Below, one piece after another: positions 57,163 through 64,000 of a DNA stretch of 64,000 bases (the stretch's first letter is position 1; every line of letters begins with the position of its first letter). The stretch is taken from the NCBI GenBank assembly GCA_017391525.1, contig JAFOYE010000015.1, positions 1 to 64,000 on the forward strand. The letters run 5' to 3'. The position numbers were made by a program, and so were the translations under genes. The notes under the pieces are model-generated. The model had not been told where the DNA came from and did no database searches. It was given only the letters and a program-made list of their open reading frames with translations. This DNA is from Paludibacteraceae bacterium (GTDB lineage: Bacteria > Bacteroidota > Bacteroidia > Bacteroidales > Paludibacteraceae).

Positions 57163-59154
57163 TTATTTGTAGAAGTGCCATGATAGTCCCGCGCGGAACA
57201 TATCTGGTGCCATAGGATAATTAGGCATCTCTAAATATTGTTGGTTCATGAATGAAGCATTGAAGTGCTGGTACTGTGCAAATAATTTAAGGCGCAAATT
57301 ACGTACATAAAAATTTGCATATACGTTCATCACAGGATAGTTGCCTATCTTTTGCTCGTTTTGTATGCAGAACTGTCCTAATGCAGGATTGAGTATTGGT
57401 GCGTAATATTTCGTGAAGAATCGCATGTCCACGCCTATTTGTACATCCAATACTTTTGCCCAAGTGCCATGATAGTACAGATTGTTGTACATCACTAGCG
57501 CTGGCAGTGGTAGTTTATCAGAGGAGGACATTTGGTATACGACGCTATTGTCCAAGTTGATCCATGGAGTCGTCAAATTTAACTGCAAATCCGCTGCCAA
57601 TACTTGTATATCATGATCTGCTTGTTTAGGAGTTCCGTCAGAATCAAAATAGATGTGTTGAGTGATATTTTCAAACGACACATTCAGTTTGGGTTTCACC
57701 CATTTGGTAGGGTAACTCACCTCTCCGCTGACATGTAGACGATATTGTTTTTTGAACTCATTATCCCACTGATAGTGGTTACTTCTATAGGTTTGCAAAT
57801 AATAGTCGGGTGTCTCGTTACGGAAATAAACATTAGCGGCTAGGGTCATGGAATCTTTTCCTAGTTTGAAGCCTGCATCAATATGTCCATTGACTTGGAA
57901 TTCACCCAATTTGTATCCCACTAGACATACATTACCGTCAAAACCGTAGTGTACATGCTTGCCTCGGTTCTTGTACAACGCTCCACCGATGTAGGTGTTG
58001 TTGGTCCAGCGATTTTCGAAGGTAATCTCTGGTGGTACACCGACACTATCAAAATGATGTGCTATCAAGGATAAATGTCTTTGAGTTTCGTTCATGGCAT
58101 AAACCATAGCGCCAAACTTAAGCAATGTGTTAAACTCTTCCTCAAAAGTCACTGATAGTGTGTTTTTGATTGTCAAGCATGCTGCACTATCCAATGTGCT
58201 AGTAGGATTGTAATAGGTGTTAGGATAGAATCCTTGATTAGCCGTTTGCTCCACATAACGTTTGGTGACGTCATTCACCTCAAAGATATGTCTAAAAGTG
58301 GTGACAGGGATATACTCTATCTTAATAGAGTCTTTTTTCTCCCATTGTCCTTCTTCGTTGCGCTCGCGATAATTGACTTTTCGTTCTCTCTCCACGCAAA
58401 TGCTATAGTAGTGGTTCAAATAACCAGATAGATATCTCAAATCAGACATGCCTTGCATATTGACAGACATGTCTTCTGGTTTTAGTACTCCTAATAGGTC
58501 GTTGGTGTTGCGCAATCCACCGTTCTCAAAGTTCTTCAGTGTGTTCCATGTGAATGCGCCTTGCAATGAGTAGTGATTTCCGTTATAAGATCCGAAAACC
58601 GAGCCAAATGTCGTTTTACCCTCTTGGTTGATAAAACGTCCGTATGAGTTCAGGTAATCAATGGTCGTTCCGATATTGACACGACGGGTAACATTACCTG
58701 TAAATGAGAAACTTAGGTCGTTTTGGTCTAGGTTGTTGACAAAGCCTTTTTTATAAGCTATAGTGGAGTATGGGGTTGTGGTATGATAAAACTTGACTTG
58801 TTGAGGAGTGATGATATAAGGCGTATATGCATCCGCAAAAATAAAGTCCGTTGTTTTCTTTCTGTCGAAGTACACTCGTGATTGTACTGGTGATACAAGG
58901 TTGGAGTTGGTGGTGTTGGAAATAGAGTAGTTGTTCAATGCGCTACGCATAGGAAAATGCATATAGGATGAGTCTATCGTCTCCAATGTGTCTGCCACAC
59001 CCGTCCATCCATCTAGAGTCCACGCCTTAATGACAGTGGGAACAGCCTTTTCCTTGGCTGTAACTCCCACTGTCATACATATCATTAGCACGCAAATGCC
59101 AATTAGGCGTTGGTATGTCTGTTTTTGTATCTTCACGTTACTTTTTGGCAGCAC
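57163..59154 (-). CDS. Putative porin (Porin_10 family)
   Basis: A 663-residue outer-membrane protein with a signal peptide (about 10-33) and beta strands ending in aromatic residues along the whole length. The segments PYSTIAYKKGFVNNLDQNDLS, RRVNIGTTIDYLNSYGRF and the C-terminal YPMAPDMFRAGLSWHFYK match the family. The 5' end overlaps the 3' end of the GH57 gene by 17 bases, so an alternative downstream start, such as the ATG at about 59091, cannot be excluded. Substrate unknown. Confidence 0.85.
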   Translation of the reverse strand: MLPKSNVKIQKQTYQRLIGICVLMICMTVGVTAKEKAVPTVIKAWTLDGWTGVADTLETIDSSYMHFPMRSALNNYSISNTTNSNLVSPVQSRVYFDRKKTTDFIFADAYTPYIITPQQVKFYHTTTPYSTIAYKKGFVNNLDQNDLSFSFTGNVTRRVNIGTTIDYLNSYGRFINQEGKTTFGSVFGSYNGNHYSLQGAFTWNTLKNFENGGLRNTNDLLGVLKPEDMSVNMQGMSDLRYLSGYLNHYYSICVERERKVNYRERNEEGQWEKKDSIKIEYIPVTTFRHIFEVNDVTKRYVEQTANQGFYPNTYYNPTSTLDSAACLTIKNTLSVTFEEEFNTLLKFGAMVYAMNETQRHLSLIAHHFDSVGVPPEITFENRWTNNTYIGGALYKNRGKHVHYGFDGNVCLVGYKLGEFQVNGHIDAGFKLGKDSMTLAANVYFRNETPDYYLQTYRSNHYQWDNEFKKQYRLHVSGEVSYPTKWVKPKLNVSFENITQHIYFDSDGTPKQADHDIQVLAADLQLNLTTPWINLDNSVVYQMSSSDKLPLPALVMYNNLYYHGTWAKVLDVQIGVDMRFFTKYYAPILNPALGQFCIQNEQKIGNYPVMNVYANFYVRNLRLKLFAQYQHFNASFMNQQYLEMPNYPMAPDMFRAGLSWHFYK

Positions 59155-60427
59155 GTTCTTTCTTCTTCAGTGCTTTGATTTGTTCTTCGAGTTTTTTGAT
59201 TTCTTCCTCTTGGTTATTGATGGTCTTCAAGAGCTCGTTTAACTCTTCGTTCTCAATAGTTGTAGGATATTGCTCATCAACGCGTTGCAAGAAGTCAGAA
59301 AGAATATTCATATAGTTGATGAACGCGTCGTATGCAGACTCGTAATGTGTGCCACCTTGATCGATGTGGTTCATGTAGTGGAAGTAGTTTACATCTTGTA
59401 GCAACAACCAGTCGCGCTTCAACTGTTTGTCTTGGCACAAGTGTACGCGCTCCGCCACAGCGTAGAGTTTTTGCAAGGCTTCGTTTTGTAGGTCATTGCC
59501 GGTGTAGATATTGATATCCTTTGCCTCGCCTGCCCATGTGATAGGATATGGTGCTACGACTACATCGTTTGTCGCAAATTTCTTTGCCACTTCACTTGGA
59601 GTCATAAAGCCAATACTCTTATCCATAGCATGATATGGCAATGCTTTGAGGAAATCAAAGATTCCAGACAGCGCATGTTGACGCACACCGAAAGTCTCTG
59701 CGTCCACCCAGATATTTGCCACTTGCTCTTCCTCTGGCAATGATGCTAGTTGAGAGGTGAACTTCTCTGCATCCATTGGGTAATTATACCAGTTAGGGTC
59801 TGCAAAATGGAATGCGAGTTCGTCGCTTAGATTACTATTGCGAAGCAATACTTTCATTTTTGGTGCAGAGGCACTTTGGTATACGTAGTTAGGACTCTTC
59901 CAACTCAATATATGTTTTGCGCCTTCTGTCATAACGGTTTTATAACCCAATTGGCACAATTGTATTGCGATCTCGTCAGAGTAAATCAACTCGGTATTGC
60001 AAATCGTGGTTGATTGTACTCCAAAGAGTTCTTTCACCATAGCTTGTTGGAGTTGCAATTGTTCACGTGCTTCCGTCTCGCTATATACGGTTGCCAATGA
60101 GTTGGCAAATGGAGTTGCTACGAACTCTACGCATCCGGTATCTGCCAATTCCTTAAGTGTATCAATCATCTCAGGAGCAAACTGTTGGAACATTTCCAAA
60201 GCCACACCGGTAATACTCAACGCACAATGGAAGCGACCTTTAGACAGACGAATCATCTCCTTAATAGTGTTACATAGTGGGATATACGATGCGTTAACAA
60301 TATGATCCAAATGTTCCTCGGTCTGCATATCATCGTAGTAGTAATGATCTTGACCAATCTCAAAGAAACGATAACGCTTCATCTTATATGGAGCGTGCAT
60401 TTGAAAACAAAAACAAATATTTTTCAT
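59138..60427 (-). CDS. GH57 alpha-amylase-family enzyme with C-terminal coiled coil
   Basis: Cytoplasmic 429-residue glycoside hydrolase. GH57 features: ICFCFQMHAPYKMKRYRFF (residues 4-22, HxP-type opening), CALSITGVALEMF, the nucleophile region ICNTELIYSDEIA and WVDAETFGVRQHALSGIF near 243-260. A Lys/Glu-rich coiled coil (about 398-429) ends the protein. In Bacteroidales it stands with a glycosyltransferase and a debranching enzyme, as here, implying alpha-glucan (glycogen) metabolism. Confidence 0.93.
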   Translation of the reverse strand: MKNICFCFQMHAPYKMKRYRFFEIGQDHYYYDDMQTEEHLDHIVNASYIPLCNTIKEMIRLSKGRFHCALSITGVALEMFQQFAPEMIDTLKELADTGCVEFVATPFANSLATVYSETEAREQLQLQQAMVKELFGVQSTTICNTELIYSDEIAIQLCQLGYKTVMTEGAKHILSWKSPNYVYQSASAPKMKVLLRNSNLSDELAFHFADPNWYNYPMDAEKFTSQLASLPEEEQVANIWVDAETFGVRQHALSGIFDFLKALPYHAMDKSIGFMTPSEVAKKFATNDVVVAPYPITWAGEAKDINIYTGNDLQNEALQKLYAVAERVHLCQDKQLKRDWLLLQDVNYFHYMNHIDQGGTHYESAYDAFINYMNILSDFLQRVDEQYPTTIENEELNELLKTINNQEEEIKKLEEQIKALKKKERAAKK

Positions 60428-60461
60428 GACTTTCTAATTTTACTAGTTGATAAATAGTGGA

Positions 60462-61727
60462 TTAATGGCGATATTCACGCAATACTTGATCGTAGATGCT
60501 ACGCACTTTTAGTCCCACGTCGAACCAACGTATGTTGTTCACCTCATCGCGACCCAATTCGCGGAGAGATTTATACATAGCAGGATACTTGACGATAGCA
60601 TAAATCGCATCGGCCATTGCATCTATATCCCAATAGTCTGTTTTGATGACGTGTGACAAAATCTCTGCGCAACCTGATTGGTGCGAGATGATGGATGGAC
60701 ATCCTACCTGCATAGCCTCCAAAGGTGAGATACCAAATGGCTCACTCACACTAGGCATAATGTATACATCGGAATCAGCCAAAACCTCTTGCACCTGTCT
60801 GCCACGCATGAATCCAGGAAAGTGGAACTTGTCTGCTATACCGCGTTGTGCCACCAGGTCAATCATCTTATTCATCATATCGCCACTTCCGGCCATCACA
60901 AATCGTACTCCGTCGGTCTTAGCCAAAACGCGTGCTGCGGCTTCCACAAAATACTCTGGACCTTTTTGCATGGTGATACGACCGAGGAAGGTTACCAGTT
61001 TATCTTTGCGATCGTGCTTCACAAACTCATCTGGATTAGCCAATGGTTCTACCGCGTTGTGCACGGTGCTCACTTTATGTGGTGGTTGGCCATATTTCTC
61101 AATCACAGTACGACGTGTCAACTCGCTCACGCACATGATATGATCCGCCTCATCCATACCTCTACGCTCGATGGCATATACCGTTGGATTAACATTACCA
61201 CGGCTACGATCGAAGTCAGTCGCGTGAACGTGGATGACCAATGGTTTACCAGATATTTGCTTAGCAAAAACACCTGATGGATAGGTCAGCCAGTCGTGGC
61301 TGTGGATAATATCAAAGTCCAACGCATGAGCGAGCACACTGGCAACCGCCTCATAGTTACCAATCTCCTCGAGTAGGTTATCAGGATAACGACCAGAGAA
61401 ACCTACACAACCCAAATCGTCGGTTCCAATACGTGAATAATCATAATGGATGTTATTGCGTAGATGGTAGTACTCTTCGGCAGACATCCTGCCTTCCATG
61501 CGATGGCGTACATAGTCATAGTGGTTATCTTTCCATACGATAGGTACACTGTTTGCGCCTATGATACGTAGGAAGGATTGATCCTCATCTCCCCATGGTT
61601 TAGGGATGACAAAGGTAATCTCCATGTCCTCTTGTTGAGCCATACCACGGGTTAATCCGTAGCTAGCTGTTCCCAAACCGCCTAGAATATGTGGGGGGAA
61701 CTCCCAACCGAACATCAGTGCTTTCAT
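60462..61727 (-). CDS. Glycosyltransferase, glycogen-synthase-like (GT4/GT5 fold)
   Basis: A 421-residue GT-B enzyme. The N-terminal KALMFGWEFPPHILGGLGTASYGL contains the sugar-nucleotide-binding loop (GGLGTA), the middle has IIHSHDWLTYPSGVFAK and HATDFDRSRGN, and the C-terminal Rossmann domain has VTFLGRITMQKGPEYFVEAA and the ExxxE region SVSEPFGISPLEAMQVG. It probably elongates alpha-1,4-glucan using NDP-glucose. Its start overlaps the debranching enzyme stop by four bases. Confidence 0.92.
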   Translation of the reverse strand: MKALMFGWEFPPHILGGLGTASYGLTRGMAQQEDMEITFVIPKPWGDEDQSFLRIIGANSVPIVWKDNHYDYVRHRMEGRMSAEEYYHLRNNIHYDYSRIGTDDLGCVGFSGRYPDNLLEEIGNYEAVASVLAHALDFDIIHSHDWLTYPSGVFAKQISGKPLVIHVHATDFDRSRGNVNPTVYAIERRGMDEADHIMCVSELTRRTVIEKYGQPPHKVSTVHNAVEPLANPDEFVKHDRKDKLVTFLGRITMQKGPEYFVEAAARVLAKTDGVRFVMAGSGDMMNKMIDLVAQRGIADKFHFPGFMRGRQVQEVLADSDVYIMPSVSEPFGISPLEAMQVGCPSIISHQSGCAEILSHVIKTDYWDIDAMADAIYAIVKYPAMYKSLRELGRDEVNNIRWFDVGLKVRSIYDQVLREYRH

Positions 61728-63664
61728 TTTGTTTCGTATTTTTTCAAGGTGTTACATACTTCAATCACGCTCGCCACACTAGGGGCATAACTCATACCGC
61801 CATGTCCTTTGAATGGTGGGTTGCCGTCGTAAAGCTCGTTCAGCGTACCGATGCATAACTCGCTCATTTCTGCCTCATAACCGGTCAATAGACGACGAAT
61901 AAAACTCTCGCCTGAGTGTTGGTATACTTTTAGATAGGCAATAGCGTATGCAGCGATGGTCCATGGCCATACAGGTCCGTTGTGGAAGTTGCGGTCGCGC
62001 TCCAACTGACCTCCGATATACTCTGGACGATAACCGCCACTCTTTGGTGAGATGGTACGCAAACCTTTAGGAGTGTACAACTCTTTGGTACAGATATCCA
62101 CTACGGCTTTGCGTTGTTTCTTATCTAGTGGTGAGAAAGGCAAAGATGCTGCGATAATCTGATTAGGACGAACTTCGTTGTTGTGGTAATCGCCATCTAC
62201 GTAGTCATCCAAGTAGTAACCATTCCAGAAGGTTTTTATGAAATTATCTTTTGCTACCTCTGCTTGATATTCCATAAGGTCTGCCACTTGTTCTTTGCCT
62301 AAACAGCGTTGGATAGCTGCGGTGAAGAGCAATGCGTTATACCACAATGCGTTGATCTCTACCACATAACCAGTGCGAGGCGTAATAGGACGACCATCCT
62401 CTACGGCGTTCATCCAAGTAGCAGGACGCTCCTTACCATCTACCCACAACAAACTGTTATGATGGAGGAACAAGCGTGGATGTTGTTGTCTGCGGATAAA
62501 CAACATGATCTCGATGATGAGCTGACCATATAGTTTTGTAGTCTCTTCTAGCGAGGTGTATTCTGCATATTCTTGCAAAGCATGGATAAACCACAATAGA
62601 GCGTCGGGCTCATCCATTCCCACTAATTTATGTGGCTGACCATTCATGAAGGCACGGATCTCTTCCACGGCTGTTTCGTTGACGATAGCGTCCCAATATT
62701 CAGGACGACCAATACCCATCGTACAACCGGGCAGTGCCAAAAACTCCTCGCGAGCAGTAGCTTTGAACCATGGATAACCTGCCATCAAATAGCATTTGTT
62801 ACCTTCGCGCTTGTAGAATTGCGATGCAGCGTTTTTCAAACTGTTGAACATTGTATCGCGTGTGCTGCGACGTTGCAACTCTTTTTCCCATAGTCCCTTC
62901 AATGCGGTGGTCTTAACCTCACTGATACCAGCAGCGAAAATTACACTCTCGCCTTTCTTAATAGGCATCTCAAACCATCCTGGTACCAATTGATCCTCTT
63001 TGTAGGAGAAGCCGCGTTCTAATTCCTTGGAATATTCTATTCCCTTGTACCACTGAGGGTTATGAGTGTATTCTGCTTTTTTCGAACATTGCATATATAA
63101 CTCTGGGAAAGCTGGGTACATCCTCGCTGCTCTACCATTCTGTACCTCACGCACATCGGTGCAAGCACCTGGGTTCTCGTGGGTAAGTTCGTTGGTGCTG
63201 CGGAATGCTAAGAAGGGTTTCAAACGCAAGGTGGTAGGTGAGTGAGCCTCCACGAGGGTGTAACGAACCAATACGCGTGGCTCAAAACTTACCAACATGC
63301 GTTCCTTGGTTAATATCACACCGCCCACACGGTAGGTGGTCTTGCTGATCACTTCGCAGTCAAACTCACGAATATACTTGTGACCATTAGGAGTGTATAA
63401 GTTCTCGCCATACTGATGGATACCGAGGTTAAATTCGGCACCGTGTTGAATCACGGTTTCGTCCAAGCTGCCAAGGAGTACATAATTATCTTCTGGCAAT
63501 GGATCAGACAGGGGGAGCACCAATTGTCCATGGTACTTACGAGTGTTACAATCCACTAATGTGGTGGAGTTGTAGGCACCCGCACGATTGGTGCGGATCA
63601 TCTCTTTGCTTAAACTACGCTCTAGATTGATGAGTAGTTTCTTGTCAAAATTCAAATAACTCAT
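61724..63664 (-). CDS. Amylo-alpha-1,6-glucosidase (glycogen debranching enzyme)
   Basis: A 646-residue bacterial debranching-type enzyme. I chose the ATG at 63664 (MSYLNFDKKLLINLERS) because the family starts there. The N-terminal glycogen-debranching domain runs to about 250 with TNRAGAYNSTTLVDCNTRKYHG, and the (alpha/alpha)6 catalytic domain follows with PWFKATAREEFLALPGC, ALWYNALLF and GPVWPWTIAAYAIAYL. It removes alpha-1,6 stubs from glycogen in the cytoplasm and is coupled to the glycosyltransferase gene. Confidence 0.94.
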   Translation of the reverse strand: MSYLNFDKKLLINLERSLSKEMIRTNRAGAYNSTTLVDCNTRKYHGQLVLPLSDPLPEDNYVLLGSLDETVIQHGAEFNLGIHQYGENLYTPNGHKYIREFDCEVISKTTYRVGGVILTKERMLVSFEPRVLVRYTLVEAHSPTTLRLKPFLAFRSTNELTHENPGACTDVREVQNGRAARMYPAFPELYMQCSKKAEYTHNPQWYKGIEYSKELERGFSYKEDQLVPGWFEMPIKKGESVIFAAGISEVKTTALKGLWEKELQRRSTRDTMFNSLKNAASQFYKREGNKCYLMAGYPWFKATAREEFLALPGCTMGIGRPEYWDAIVNETAVEEIRAFMNGQPHKLVGMDEPDALLWFIHALQEYAEYTSLEETTKLYGQLIIEIMLFIRRQQHPRLFLHHNSLLWVDGKERPATWMNAVEDGRPITPRTGYVVEINALWYNALLFTAAIQRCLGKEQVADLMEYQAEVAKDNFIKTFWNGYYLDDYVDGDYHNNEVRPNQIIAASLPFSPLDKKQRKAVVDICTKELYTPKGLRTISPKSGGYRPEYIGGQLERDRNFHNGPVWPWTIAAYAIAYLKVYQHSGESFIRRLLTGYEAEMSELCIGTLNELYDGNPPFKGHGGMSYAPSVASVIEVCNTLKKYETK

Positions 63665-63681
63665 ATCTGTTCCTCCGAATG

Positions 63682-64000
63682 TTATTTCCACTTATCGTCG
63701 GCATCCATATGGAATTGACGGATTTGTTGTTCTTCTTCTCGTTGGCATATCAATAGTACACCATCTGCTTGTGCCACAATATAGTTTTCTAGACCTTGTA
63801 TGACAGCCATATGTCCCTTCGGAAGGGTGACGATATTGCCGTGGCTATCGTAGTATCTCGCTTCACAATGCAAGGTCGCGTTGCTGTTCTCATCTTTTTG
63901 ACTCAAGTCATATAACGATCCCCATGTACCTAAATCACTCCATCCAAAATCGCTAGGTAAGACGTACACGTTTTGTGCATGTTCCATCACTCCGTAGTCA
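63682..64000 (-). CDS. Mannose-1-phosphate guanylyltransferase, C-terminal part (cut by window end)
   Basis: About 106 residues are visible; the 5' end lies beyond 64000, and the frame is open to the edge (D-Y-G ahead of the first visible Met). The segment VLPSDFGWSDLGTWGSLYDL is the GDP-mannose pyrophosphorylase signature near the end of the nucleotidyltransferase domain, and HMAVIQGLENYIVAQADGVLLIC follows, with the short C-terminal end. It makes GDP-mannose for surface glycans. It is the upstream neighbour of the glycogen block. Confidence 0.9.
   Translation of the reverse strand, partial: DYGVMEHAQNVYVLPSDFGWSDLGTWGSLYDLSQKDENSNATLHCEARYYDSHGNIVTLPKGHMAVIQGLENYIVAQADGVLLICQREEEQQIRQFHMDADDKWK

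Overview
The window looks like chromosome of a member of the Bacteroidota, order Bacteroidales. Almost every recognisable promoter has the Bacteroidota form (TTTG or TTG, a spacer of about 20 bases, then TAnnTTTG). Marker genes of the phylum are present: a GldG-type protein, a PorT-family barrel, DUF4290, DUF5683, a short primary sigma factor, a Porin_10-type porin and a DUF4369/thioredoxin lipoprotein. I cannot name the genus; a gut or rumen relative of Paludibacteraceae is a guess.

Layout. 1-0.3 kb: a cobalamin riboswitch on the minus strand, reading out of the window. 0.3-11 kb: NrnA-type phosphoesterase, then a plus-strand envelope block (parvulin isomerase, GldG-like, LysM, barrel) running into parA-parB-DUF5683-lytic transglycosylase-MerR. 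11-21.6 kb: ssb, secreted hydrolases, a minus block of S41 protease, dCMP deaminase and Mpl ligase, then typA-tig. 21.6-26.9 kb: an AT-rich accessory stretch with a large palindromic element, a small conserved protein, a GIY-YIG/NUMOD1 endonuclease-like gene coupled to a DUF2971 gene, and a Fic gene framed by 16-bp direct repeats. 26.9-35.4 kb: patatin, DUF1294, CE2-like esterase, pta-ackA, GH13, UbiA and Maf. 35.4-40 kb: a single-chain type IIL (MmeI-like) restriction-modification gene, a REP-associated transposase (RAYT) flanked by its own REP hairpins, and a gene-free stretch of hairpins. 40-51 kb: a minus block (TlpA-like, QueG-like, rpiB, radical SAM, DUF2461), MarC, M16 peptidase, ftsH, rsfS and an ECF sigma factor. 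51-54.4 kb: udk, a split chromate transporter, rpoD and tRNA-Arg. 54.5-64 kb: trxA, clpA/clpC, porin, and a glycogen block (GH57, glycosyltransferase, debranching enzyme) next to a mannose-1-phosphate guanylyltransferase cut by the window end.

The most unusual signal is not a gene. Many intergenic spacers are built from two kinds of part. One is a set of degenerate short tandem arrays with a period of 7 (or 7-8) or 11 bases, which often start inside the last codons of the upstream gene. The other is a set of small perfect palindromes with 2-4 base loops, separated by a short linker that is constant within a spacer but differs between spacers. The same heptads also occur inside coding sequences (NrnA, a radical SAM protein, a QueG-like protein). 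A separate and better understood case is the RAYT, whose REP hairpins show a compensatory base-pair change and which carries a third REP copy inside its own reading frame.
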